The notes below the pieces were generated by a model that had not been told where the DNA came from, searched no databases, and was given only the letters and a program-made list of their open reading frames with translations. The position numbers and the translations under genes are program-made. This document shows positions 8,149 to 15,950 of a stretch of DNA of 64,000 bases, one piece after another (position 1 is the stretch's first letter; each line of letters starts with the position of its first letter). The stretch is taken from the NCBI GenBank assembly GCA_963822295.1, contig CAWGHD010000002.1, forward strand, positions 186,001 to 250,000, in the 5' to 3' direction. The DNA is from VRUE01 sp963822295 (GTDB lineage: Bacteria > Actinomycetota > Thermoleophilia > Solirubrobacterales > 70-9).

Positions 8149-9024
8149 TCAGCCGCCGCGCAGCACACGCCTGCGACGCAGCACCCGCTCGCTGATCTCG
8201 ACCAGCTCGGTGACCGCGGCAGCCGTTTCCGGCTCCAGATCGCCGCTCAGCGCGGCGTTCGCCGCCTCGCCCGCCTCGACGCGGCGAGCCTTGAGCACGG
8301 TCATGTCCTCCTCGTGCCCCGGATCGACCATCGCGCCGTCGAGCTCGACCAGCAGCGCCTCGAGCCCGACCCGCAGCTGCAGCGCGGCCTCACGCAGGCG
8401 CTCGCCGTCGAGGTCGGAGCGGGCGCGGAGGATGAGGACCTCGCAGGCGTCGATCCGTTCGCGGCGGCCGAGCACGGCGGCGACCCGCTCCTGCGGGCGC
8501 AGCGTCTCCTCGCGCCGCTGTCGCCGCGAGCCGCGAGCCGCGGCCTCGACCCGGTGGGCGAGCGTGTATCGGCCGCTTGCGACCTCTTCGCCCTCGCCGT
8601 ACCCGATCCGCGTCGCGATCGCCATCGCCGGTTCGAGCACCGCGAGATTGGGGTCGGCCCCGGCGACCGCCTGCGCGAACAGCGCCCTGTTGACCAGGTC
8701 GATTCCCTGCTCGAGGACGGCGTCGATCGCCTCGTCCGTCGCGACCGCGGCCTGCAGCCAGGCGTCGGCCTCCTCCTGCGAGGCGAACGGCTGGGCGGCG
8801 CGGACTGCGGTCGCCCGCGAGAGCGGCAGCTCGGGCGCGCTGCCGGGATCCTCGGGCCGGGGCCTGCGCCTGCGCCGGCCGCCGGACGACGGTGCCGCGG
8901 CGAGCGTTTCGACGACCAGGACGCCCTCCGGCCCCTCCGCCTCGTCACGGGCCAGGTAGCGGCCATCGGCGACGGCGACGGCGCCGGCGAAGTCGAACTG
9001 CGCGAATCCGAAGAGCTGGGTCAG
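8149..9024 (-). CDS. Conserved hypothetical protein, probable CTG start
   Basis: Uncharacterised. From the first standard start (GTG at 8640) only 163 aa would be made, yet protein-like sequence continues upstream in frame to 9024: TQLFGFAQFDFAGAVAVADG, then VLVVETL, an Arg/Pro linker (GGRRRRRPRPEDPG), then the long helical part with many Arg/Glu (RIGYGEGEEVASGRYTLAHR). No ATG, GTG or TTG lies in frame between 9024 and 8640. CTG at 9024-9022 follows a GGGGAG site 11 nt upstream, just after the preceding gene's stop at 9050. The result is 291 aa. A base error upstream that hides a normal start is the alternative. Confidence 0.6.
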   Translation of the reverse strand: MTQLFGFAQFDFAGAVAVADGRYLARDEAEGPEGVLVVETLAAAPSSGGRRRRRPRPEDPGSAPELPLSRATAVRAAQPFASQEEADAWLQAAVATDEAIDAVLEQGIDLVNRALFAQAVAGADPNLAVLEPAMAIATRIGYGEGEEVASGRYTLAHRVEAAARGSRRQRREETLRPQERVAAVLGRRERIDACEVLILRARSDLDGERLREAALQLRVGLEALLVELDGAMVDPGHEEDMTVLKARRVEAGEAANAALSGDLEPETAAAVTELVEISERVLRRRRVLRGG

Positions 9025-9049
9025 AGGACCCGATTCTCCCCGAAAGGGA

Positions 9050-11410
9050 TCAGTCGGCGGCCGTGCCGCCCGAGCCCACGACCTGGGCGGGCTGCACCGG
9101 CGCGGCGGGCTCGGCCGGCTTGTCGGGGAGCGCCGCGTCGGAGGGCTCGGTCGGAACCTCGGGGTTCTCGATTTCCCCGAGGCGGCCGATCAGCCGCTGC
9201 CACTGGTTCGGTTTGAGCAGCTGCACGAAGCGCGCGTCGCCGGTGTCGCCCGTCGGGCTGTAGCCGATGTGGACGTGGTCGGCGTGGTCGCCCATCGCGA
9301 AGCTCGGCCCGCCCAGTTCCTGCAGCGAGATCAGCTCGTCCGGGGTCAGCGTGCCCTGCAGTCTCAGCACGGCGCGCAGCAGCTCTTCGGTGATCGAGCC
9401 CGGGCCCTGGTTGCCCAGCACGGAGACGCCGTTGATCATCGCGATGTCAACCGCGTTGCCGAAGCCGTGGTTGGAGACGTTGCCGCTGGTCGTGATGCTT
9501 CCGTAGCGGCCGCAGAGCATCGAGGTGACGGTCAGGCGGAAGCCCTGCTCCGAGAGGAAGGCGAGCGTCGCCAGCAGCCGCCTGTCGATCTGCCCGGCGC
9601 GGACTTCGACCCGGTCGCATTCGGGCAGCTCGATCTGATGGTCGGCCAGGACCCGGCGCTGCAGCGCCTCCTTGGAGAGCAGCAGGACGCCGGCCCCGCT
9701 CAGCCTGATCGCCAGCGCCCGCTTGTCATTGGCGCGGTAGATCGCCGTCGCCTCGAGCAGCTTCCAGCCGTCGAGGATCGGCTTCGGGTCGATCCTGGGG
9801 GCGCCGCGGCCGGCGGGCCTGATCGAGAAGTTGATGTGTGGGTCGACCCCGTCGGTGCGCTCGGCGGCGATCCGGGCGAGGACGGTGCCGGCGATCACCT
9901 TCGACCCGACCTCGAGGCTTCCGTCGGCGCCGATCGAGCCCGCCGCGTCGACGTTGTCGAAGGCCTCTTCCTGCGGCTCGTCCTCGCTGCGCTCGGGGAG
10001 GGCGTAGAGGCGCGGGCGGATGTTCTCGCTGTCGACCGCGACCCGCTTCTCCTCGCCGGTCGGCATCACGACCCTGCGGCCGTCATCAGCAATCTCGCCC
10101 AGTTCGGCGTAGGTGTAGCGGTTGCCGTAGGCGTCCTGGAGGACGATGTAGCGGCCGAGGCGCTCGGAGTGGCCGAGTTTCTGGATCACCCCGTCGTTGA
10201 CGGCGACGACCGGCGCGCCCTCGGCGGCGAAGATGTTGATGCCGCGGCGGGTCGGGGAGGAGGTGATCACGTCGGCGGCGTTGCCGTAGGCCTCGCGCTC
10301 GCCCGGCGTCGCCCGCTCCAGCGCCGCCCGGGCGGAGATGTCGTCGGCGTAGCTGGCGTCGGCGGCGACCGGGAAGTGGGCGCCCTGGGTGAGGCCGGTC
10401 AGCGAGCCGATCAGGTCGGCCGGCAGCTTGCCGTAGGCCTGCGCGTAGAGCAGCACCTCCTGCACGTACCAGTCGGCGTGGTTGTAGGCGAAGATCGCGT
10501 CGTAGGGGCTCTCGGCCCAGCCCGCCGCCTTCAGGTAGTTGGCGGCGGCGCAGATCGCGTCGACCGGGTTGTAGGGGTCCTTGCGCCCGTCGCCGTTGGC
10601 GTCGACCCCATACATCTCCCAGCTCGAGGGGATGAACTGCATCCAGCCCATCGCGCCGGCGCTGGAGACGTTGAGGTTGGTCCCGAAGGCGGTCTCGATT
10701 TTGTTGATCGAGGCGAGGACCTGCCAGGGGATCCCGTACTCGGTGCCGCAGGCCTGGTAGATCGGCAGCAGGAACGGCGGGATCTCGAAGGAGTCGATGA
10801 CGAAGTTGGGGACGCCGATCGGCGCCGGGCCGAAGGGCGAGAACGTCGCGCTCGGGTTGGCTTCGGTCGGCACGCCGCCGTCGAGGTAGGCGGAGCCGCC
10901 GCTCGACCCGGGGCCCTGGGGCTGGTCGCCGGCGGTGGCGCGCGGGGCGTTGACGCCGCCGCTCGAGGGACTGTGGCCGGAGGCGCCGCCGCCGAGGCTG
11001 CGGTTCTCGACGACCTGGTTCGGGTCGGCCTGCGCGTCGCCGGCGTCGAGGCTCGCGCCCGACTCGACGCCGGTGCCGCCTTCGGTGGCGGGTGCAGGCG
11101 CGGGTGCGGGGGCCGGGGCGGGAGCCGGGGCGATTTCGCCGCCGGGTGTCGGGGCCGGCGACTCGCTGATGCCGTTGGGGTCTTCGAGGCAGTCGGGGTC
11201 TGCGAGGTCGAGGAGGCCGTCGCCGTCGTCGTCGATTCCGTTCGAGCAGACGGGCAGCTGGGCCGGGGGTGTGACCGAGGTCGTCGGGGGCGTCGCCTGC
11301 GGGAGGGCGGGGACCGTCAGTTCCGGTTCCGCTCCGGCCATGCCGACGCCAAGCGCAGTCGCAAACGCGAAGCTGGCCAGCGCAACGATCAGTGCGAGCT
11401 TGTTTCTCAT
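9050..11410 (-). CDS. Three-domain cell-wall hydrolase: transglycosylase, degenerate LytM, M15 peptidase
   Basis: A 786-aa exported protein. A signal peptide (MRNKLALIVALASF...) is followed by an Asp-rich CSNGIDDDGDG calcium-type motif and a Pro/Ala linker. The SLT-like lytic transglycosylase has NKIETAFGTNLN (about 240, catalytic Glu) and GAMGWMQFIP. The LytM-like segment (about 390-525) has lost key His: YAEL replaces YAHL and PHINF replaces PHLHF. The C-terminal M15/VanY-type domain has SNHGFGNAVDI (about 650) and ADHVHIGY (about 710), so it looks active. It should cut both glycan and peptide links. I chose the ATG at 11410, which begins the signal peptide directly; a GTG or ATG 13 codons upstream is possible. 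Confidence 0.83.
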   Translation of the reverse strand: MRNKLALIVALASFAFATALGVGMAGAEPELTVPALPQATPPTTSVTPPAQLPVCSNGIDDDGDGLLDLADPDCLEDPNGISESPAPTPGGEIAPAPAPAPAPAPAPATEGGTGVESGASLDAGDAQADPNQVVENRSLGGGASGHSPSSGGVNAPRATAGDQPQGPGSSGGSAYLDGGVPTEANPSATFSPFGPAPIGVPNFVIDSFEIPPFLLPIYQACGTEYGIPWQVLASINKIETAFGTNLNVSSAGAMGWMQFIPSSWEMYGVDANGDGRKDPYNPVDAICAAANYLKAAGWAESPYDAIFAYNHADWYVQEVLLYAQAYGKLPADLIGSLTGLTQGAHFPVAADASYADDISARAALERATPGEREAYGNAADVITSSPTRRGINIFAAEGAPVVAVNDGVIQKLGHSERLGRYIVLQDAYGNRYTYAELGEIADDGRRVVMPTGEEKRVAVDSENIRPRLYALPERSEDEPQEEAFDNVDAAGSIGADGSLEVGSKVIAGTVLARIAAERTDGVDPHINFSIRPAGRGAPRIDPKPILDGWKLLEATAIYRANDKRALAIRLSGAGVLLLSKEALQRRVLADHQIELPECDRVEVRAGQIDRRLLATLAFLSEQGFRLTVTSMLCGRYGSITTSGNVSNHGFGNAVDIAMINGVSVLGNQGPGSITEELLRAVLRLQGTLTPDELISLQELGGPSFAMGDHADHVHIGYSPTGDTGDARFVQLLKPNQWQRLIGRLGEIENPEVPTEPSDAALPDKPAEPAAPVQPAQVVGSGGTAAD

Positions 11411-11570
11411 CCCAGGGCGCCCCTGCTCAGGCTCGACCAAACTACCCACTCCTCAGGGGGTCCGCAACGGAATGGGGCACCCCCCAACAAGGCCTTAATC
11501 ATGCGTGATGCAGGCATGTGGGGCATGAGGATTTCAGCCCCGCCGGATGGGCTCGACTAAGCTGGTCCGC

Positions 11571-11915
11571 ATGCCTGAGGAATACGACGATCAGGAGAGC
11601 CTCAGGGCGCGCAGCGAGCAGGTCATCGGCGAGGTCGCCCAGGCACTGCTCGACAGCCAGGTCCTGGAGAACGCGCTGGCCGCGGCCTTCGGCGCCCGTG
11701 AGAAGGCGGCCGAGGCCCAGCAGGCGGCGATGGCGGCCCTCAACCTGCCCTCCGCGGGGGACGTCGAGCGCCTCGAACGTCGCCTCCGCTCCTTCTCCCA
11801 GCGCCTCGAAGACGTCGAGGACCAGCTCGACCGGCTGGCCAGGGAGCTGAGCCAGGCCCGCCGCGAGCTCACCGTCTCCGAGGCCCCCAAAAAAGCCCAG
11901 AAAGTCAAAACCTAA
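11571..11915 (+). CDS. Small coiled-coil protein
   Basis: A 114-aa soluble protein of unknown function. After an acidic N-terminus it is nearly all helix, with a heptad-like coiled coil from about residue 60 to 100 (VERLERRLRSFSQRLEDVED) and a Lys-rich tail. It resembles the small helical proteins that accompany polyhydroxyalkanoate granules or cell-division factors, but no signature decides this. Its stop is 3 bp from the convergent phosphorylase stop, inside a shared hairpin. Starting at the ATG at 11571 rather than TTG/ATG upstream avoids an unlike leader. Confidence 0.6.
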   Translation: MPEEYDDQESLRARSEQVIGEVAQALLDSQVLENALAAAFGAREKAAEAQQAAMAALNLPSAGDVERLERRLRSFSQRLEDVEDQLDRLARELSQARRELTVSEAPKKAQKVKT

Positions 11916-11917
11916 CC

Positions 11918-11934
11918 CTCAACTAGAGGTTGAG
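11918..11934. terminator. Hairpin shared by convergent genes
   Basis: CTCAAC (11918-11923) pairs with GTTGAG (11929-11934) around a 5-nt loop, right at the two convergent stops. The minus-strand gene's stop codon is inside the hairpin. Short stem; plausible bidirectional terminator. Confidence 0.4.
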
Positions 11935-12599
11935 AGTGCTTTAGACGAGGCCCTTCCGGCGCGTTTCGCCGTCTCCTCCCGCAGCTCCTCGGAGAGGGGC
12001 TCCGATCCGCCCGCCTCGACGACGATCAGGGTCGCCGCCGCGGCGATCCCGAGCGATCCGGCCCGGGCCAGGATCGCGACCGTCTGCATGTCGGCGACGT
12101 CCGCCCCCTCGGGCCCCGGACCGCCGGGCGCCGGCGCCGAGTCGAAGCTGGCGACCGCCGCCGGCGAGGCGGCGCCGTCGAAGCCCGCGAGCAGCCCGGC
12201 GGTCAGCGCCGGGTCGGGGGACGCCCCCTCGCCGACCGCCAGCCCGAAGGCCGCGGCGGACCCGCCCTCGGCGATCGCCCTCTCGACCACCACCACCGTG
12301 CCGGGGCCCGGGCCGGTCTCGGTTGCGACGCAGGTCCCGACCCGGATCGCCCGGCTCACCCCGAGCTTGGCGAGGTCGGCGACGACGAGGCCGGCGCTCG
12401 GCCCGCCCATCCCGGTCGATTGGATCGTCAGCTCGCGGCCGTCCGGCGTCACGCCCGTGTAGCCCCAGAGGCCGCGGGCGTGGTTGCTCATCTTCGGCTG
12501 CTCGAGCAGCTCCTGGGCGAGCATCAGGGCGCGGCCCGGATCGCCGACGAGGATCGCGTCAGATGCGAATGAGGCTGTGGGCCGGAGCCGCGACGGCAT
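11919..12599 (-). CDS. Purine/uridine nucleoside phosphorylase family protein
   Basis: A 226-aa protein of the PNP/UDP family, which splits nucleosides with phosphate. It shows the phosphate loop LVGDPGRA, STGMGGPSA, RVGTC and the ribose-binding region DVADMQTVAILA. In the DeoD type the last region normally reads EMEAAGL; DMQT here differs, so substrate choice may differ. Ala/Gly-rich low-complexity stretches in the middle and C-terminus are unusual. Starts with MPSRLRPTASFASDAI. Confidence 0.8.
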   Translation of the reverse strand: MPSRLRPTASFASDAILVGDPGRALMLAQELLEQPKMSNHARGLWGYTGVTPDGRELTIQSTGMGGPSAGLVVADLAKLGVSRAIRVGTCVATETGPGPGTVVVVERAIAEGGSAAAFGLAVGEGASPDPALTAGLLAGFDGAASPAAVASFDSAPAPGGPGPEGADVADMQTVAILARAGSLGIAAAATLIVVEAGGSEPLSEELREETAKRAGRASSKALSTSS

Positions 12600-12631
12600 C
12601 GTCCCCCGACCCTACTTCGCCCCAGGCACGG

Positions 12632-12651
12632 CTTCTCCAATCGGGAGAAAG
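12632..12651. promoter_or_regulatory. Hairpin upstream of amt
   Basis: TTCTCC (12633-12638) and GGAGAA (12644-12649) are inverted around AATCG, and the stem extends to GGCTT/AAGCC with one bulge. It lies about 120 bp before amt and could be an operator or RNA hairpin. Function unknown. Confidence 0.35.
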
Positions 12652-12733
12652 CCGCTTCCGGGATTTGCTCCACCCGTCTAAACACAGATTCGGGGCCCGT
12701 TCATACCTTGGCCTTGTTCGCCAAACCGCGACC

Positions 12734-12751
12734 CCCGGGGCGTGCCCCGGG
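12734..12751. promoter_or_regulatory. GC palindrome just upstream of the amt ribosome binding site
   Basis: CCCGGGGC-GT-GCCCCGGG is a perfect 8-bp inverted repeat ending about 5 bp before the AAGGAGG site of amt. It could act as an operator or, in RNA, a hairpin near the translation start. Confidence 0.35.
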
Positions 12752-12770
12752 CGGGCAAGGAGGAAGTTCG

Positions 12771-14288
12771 ATGAAGAGAAAGTTGGGCCTGGCCGCGTTG
12801 CTCGCGGCATTTGCCGCCCTCGTGCTGCCGACGGTGGCTTCCGCCGCAACGGTGGGAGAAGTCGCAGGCACCCTGGAAGAAAAGGTCGTCGAGCTGGACA
12901 TGGTCTGGGTCGCGGTCGCGACGGTGCTGGTCTTCCTGATGCAGGCCGGCTTCATGTTCCTGGAGATCGGCTTCTCGAGACAGAAGAACGCCGGCACGGG
13001 TGTCGCCAAGGTGCTCGTCAACTTCGCGATCGTGACCATCGCCTGGTGGGCGGTTGGCTACGGGATCGCCGAAGGCGGCGACGGCTCAGAAGGCCTACCC
13101 GGCAACAACATCTTTGGGGGCAGTGGCTTCTTCTTCCACTTCGACCAGGTGGTCGCGGGCGAAGTGGTAACCGGATCGACGGCGATGCTGATGCTCTTCG
13201 GCCTTGCCTTCTGCGCGGTCTCGCTTGCGATCGTCTGGGGAACCACCCTGGAGCGGATCAAGTTCGGCGCCTATGTGATCTACGCCGCAGTCTTCGGCGC
13301 GATCGTCTACCCGCTGATCGCGCACGCGGTCTGGGGCGGCGGCCTGCTCTCCGACATCGGCGGCAAGCCGGTGATGGACTTCGCCGGCTCCTCGGTGGTC
13401 CACCTGACCGGCGCCACCGGCGCCCTGGCGGCGCTGATCCTGCTCGGCGCCCGCAAAGGCAAGTACGACGCGAACGGCAACCCGCGGGTCATCCCCGGGC
13501 ACTCGATGCCGCTCGTCGGCCTCGGCGTGATCATCCTCTGGATCGGCTGGTTCGGCTTCAACGGAGGCTCGACCTTCGAAACCGGCGGCTCGTTCTTCGG
13601 CGAGGTCATGCTCAACACCCAGCTCGCGGCGGCGGCCGGCGTCATCGGCGCCTCGCTCGCGGTCTATATGAAGAGCAGGACCCTGGACGTCGGCATGGCC
13701 GGCAACGGCGCGATCGCCGGCCTCGTCGGCATCACCGCCCCGTCCGGCTTCGTCGAGTACTGGGCGGCGCCGATCATCGGCTTCGTCGCCGGGCTGATCG
13801 TCGTCTACGCGGTGCTGGCGATCGACCGGCTCCTCGACGACCCGGTCGGCGCCCTCTCGGCGCACGGCCTGGCGGGGATCTGGGGCACGATGGCGGTCGG
13901 CATCTTCGCCTCGCCGCGGTTGATTGTCGAAGGGGCCGGGCCGGGCATCTGGTACGGCATCTTCGGTGAGGAGTCCTTCAGCACGGCCGCAGGCCAGCTG
14001 GGGGTCCAGGCGCTCGCCGTCGTCTTCACGTTCGTGGTCGTCTTCGCGATCTCCTACGCGACGTTCGCCCTGATCAAAGCGACGATCGGGCTGCGCGTCT
14101 CCGAGGAGGAGGAGGAAGCCGGGCTCGACATCAGCTCCCACGGCATGTACGGGTACCCGGAGCAGTTCATCCCGCAGCCGGAGTACTCGACCGGCCTGCC
14201 CAACACCATGGGCGGAGGCGGCGCGGCGGTTCCCGCGCCCTCTCCCGCCCAGATGACCGCGACCCAGCCGTCGCACCAGGAGGGCTGA
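12771..14288 (+). CDS. amt: Ammonium transporter
   Basis: A 505-aa Amt channel for ammonium uptake, in the cell membrane. A cleavable signal (ending TVASAATV) precedes about 11 membrane helices. The twin pore histidines are visible in VVHLTGATG and SAHGLAGIWG, and FMFLEIGFSRQKN fits the pore region. The cytoplasmic tail is about 70 aa, with an acidic EEEEEAG stretch and a Pro/Gly-rich end. AAGGAGG precedes the ATG at 12771, chosen over upstream alternatives. The PII gene follows 4 bp later, the classical amtB-glnK pairing in which PII plugs the channel. Confidence 0.96.
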   Translation: MKRKLGLAALLAAFAALVLPTVASAATVGEVAGTLEEKVVELDMVWVAVATVLVFLMQAGFMFLEIGFSRQKNAGTGVAKVLVNFAIVTIAWWAVGYGIAEGGDGSEGLPGNNIFGGSGFFFHFDQVVAGEVVTGSTAMLMLFGLAFCAVSLAIVWGTTLERIKFGAYVIYAAVFGAIVYPLIAHAVWGGGLLSDIGGKPVMDFAGSSVVHLTGATGALAALILLGARKGKYDANGNPRVIPGHSMPLVGLGVIILWIGWFGFNGGSTFETGGSFFGEVMLNTQLAAAAGVIGASLAVYMKSRTLDVGMAGNGAIAGLVGITAPSGFVEYWAAPIIGFVAGLIVVYAVLAIDRLLDDPVGALSAHGLAGIWGTMAVGIFASPRLIVEGAGPGIWYGIFGEESFSTAAGQLGVQALAVVFTFVVVFAISYATFALIKATIGLRVSEEEEEAGLDISSHGMYGYPEQFIPQPEYSTGLPNTMGGGGAAVPAPSPAQMTATQPSHQEG

Positions 14289-14292
14289 GCGC

Positions 14293-14661
14293 ATGAAGAA
14301 GATAGAGGCGTTCATCCGCCACGAGGCGTTCGAGCCGATCCGCGCCGAGCTGCTCGACAAGGGATTCCCTTCCCTGTCGATCGTCGAGGCGAAGGGCTCG
14401 GGCCGCCAGAAGGGCATCGTCGAGCAGTACCGCGGCTCGACGCTGACCGTCAACGTCCGGCCGAAGCTGAAGCTGGAGGTCGTGGTCGAGGACAAAGACA
14501 AGGCGCTGGTCGTGGAGACCATCCTCAAGCACGCCCGCACGGGCGAGGTCGGCGACGGGAAGATCTTCGTCATGCCGATCGAGGAGGCGATCCGGATCAG
14601 GACCGGGGAGGGCGGCGAGCCCGTCCTCCAGGCCCACTCCGACGAGGAGATCCCGGCCTAG
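14293..14661 (+). CDS. glnK: PII nitrogen regulatory protein lacking Tyr51
   Basis: A 122-aa PII trimer subunit that senses ATP/ADP and 2-oxoglutarate and blocks Amt when nitrogen is plentiful. Visible are MKKIEAFIR, GSGRQKG (37-41), T-loop QYRGSTLTVNVRPKLK (45-60), and GEVGDGKIFV of the C-terminal signature. Tyr46 and Lys58 are kept, but residue 51, the tyrosine that GlnD uridylylates or adenylylates, is Leu. So control by covalent modification at that site is not possible here. Translationally close to amt and followed by a strong terminator. Confidence 0.92.
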   Translation: MKKIEAFIRHEAFEPIRAELLDKGFPSLSIVEAKGSGRQKGIVEQYRGSTLTVNVRPKLKLEVVVEDKDKALVVETILKHARTGEVGDGKIFVMPIEEAIRIRTGEGGEPVLQAHSDEEIPA

Positions 14662-14690
14662 GGCCAGCGCACAGACGTGACCCACGACCC

Positions 14691-14726
14691 GAGCGGGGCG
14701 GCATATTGCCGCCCCGCTCGGCTTTT
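14691..14726 (+). terminator. Rho-independent terminator of the amt-PII operon
   Basis: A perfect 13-bp GC-rich stem (14691-14703 with 14707-14719, loop TAT) is followed by GGCTTTTC. It starts 30 bp after the PII stop. Confidence 0.85.
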
Positions 14727-14754
14727 CAGGGGGAGTCGTACTAGCCTCGATCCC

Positions 14755-15948
14755 GTGGCGGGCGAAGATCGCATCTCCCTGAGCGAGGCCTCTCGCCGCT
14801 CCGGGGTCTCGGCGAACACCCTGAAGCGATGGGCCGCCGACAAGGTCGTCCCCGTGCGGCGGGGCCGCTGGACCGCAGCCGCGGCCGCCCAGGCGCGGGT
14901 CGTGGCGCGGATGCGGGAGCGCGGCCACTCACTCGAGGAGCTGCGCAAGGCGGGCCGCGAGGGGAGGCTCTCCTTCGGCCTCCCCGAGGACCTCTTCCCG
15001 CGGCCGGAAGGGCAGGTGACCGTCGAGGACGTCGCCCGCGAGACCGGCTTGGAGCCGGAACTGATCGAGCGCATCCTCGTCATCCTCGGCACCCCGCTCG
15101 AACGCGAGCGCGTCCTCAACCCCGAAGACGTCGAGGCGCTCCGCCACTGCGCCCGCGTGCTCGCCGCCGGCTTTCCGCTCGTCGCCTTCCTCCAGCTCGT
15201 CCGCGTCTACGTGCAGTCGCTGCGGCGGATCGCCGACGCCGAGGTCAGGCTCACCCACCTCTACGTCCACGAGCCGATGATCCGCGACGGCGTGCCGGAG
15301 CTGGAAATGGCGGAGGAGATCGGCGAGCTCGCGGCGGACGTCCTGCCGCTCGCGACGCCGCTGACCGAGTACCTGCACACCCGCTACCTGCGCTTCTTCC
15401 TCGAGCAGGACGTCGTCGGGCACATGGAGAGCGAGCTCGGCTCCAGCGCCTCCGACCTCGGCCAGGTCCCGGTCGCGCTCTGCTTCATCGACCTGACCGG
15501 CTTCACCCGCTACACCGAGGAGGAGGGTGACCTGGAGGCGCTCGACGTGATCGAGAAATTCGTCGAAACCGTCGAGGGGACCCTGCCGCCGGAGGCGACG
15601 ATCGTGAAGACGATCGGCGACGAGGTGATGGTCGTCTCCCCGGAGGCCGCATCCCTGACCGAATGGGCCGTGGACATCCTCGCCCGCTTCCCGCAGCGGC
15701 CGCGGCCGCGGGTCGGGATCCACTGCGGCAACGCCGTCTACCGCGACGGCGACTACTTCGGCAGCCACGTCAACCTCGCGCACCGCGTCGTCAGCCGCGC
15801 CCACGCCGGGGAGCTGCTGGCCACCGACAGTGTGGTCGCCGCGATCGGGGGCAGGCCGGGCCTCGAATGCGAGCCGATCGGCCAGGTCTCCCTGAAGGGC
15901 TTCGGCGAACCGACCGAGCTCTTCCTGATCCACTCGGCGGCGGCCTGA
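14755..15948 (+). CDS. MerR-type HTH protein fused to class III adenylate cyclase
   Basis: A 397-aa protein. N-terminal residues about 6-65 form a MerR-like winged helix (ISLSEASRRSGVSANTLKRW), and a second HTH-like stretch follows (VTVEDVARETGLEPELIERI). The C-terminal cyclase domain has metal Asp residues in FIDLTGF and IGDEVM, the ATP-specific Lys in IVKTIGD with Asp in DGDYFG, and the transition-state Asn/Arg in HVNLAHRV. All catalytic residues are present, so it should make cAMP from ATP. GTG at 14755 begins the conserved part right after the amt-PII terminator. tilS starts 2 bp after its stop. Confidence 0.82.
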   Translation: MAGEDRISLSEASRRSGVSANTLKRWAADKVVPVRRGRWTAAAAAQARVVARMRERGHSLEELRKAGREGRLSFGLPEDLFPRPEGQVTVEDVARETGLEPELIERILVILGTPLERERVLNPEDVEALRHCARVLAAGFPLVAFLQLVRVYVQSLRRIADAEVRLTHLYVHEPMIRDGVPELEMAEEIGELAADVLPLATPLTEYLHTRYLRFFLEQDVVGHMESELGSSASDLGQVPVALCFIDLTGFTRYTEEEGDLEALDVIEKFVETVEGTLPPEATIVKTIGDEVMVVSPEAASLTEWAVDILARFPQRPRPRVGIHCGNAVYRDGDYFGSHVNLAHRVVSRAHAGELLATDSVVAAIGGRPGLECEPIGQVSLKGFGEPTELFLIHSAAA

Positions 15949-15950
15949 CC

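Noticed and set aside
9269..11560. 763-aa plus-strand frame opposite the wall hydrolase
   Set aside because: Low-complexity Gly/Val/Arg/Asp shadow; the other strand carries domains and a signal peptide.
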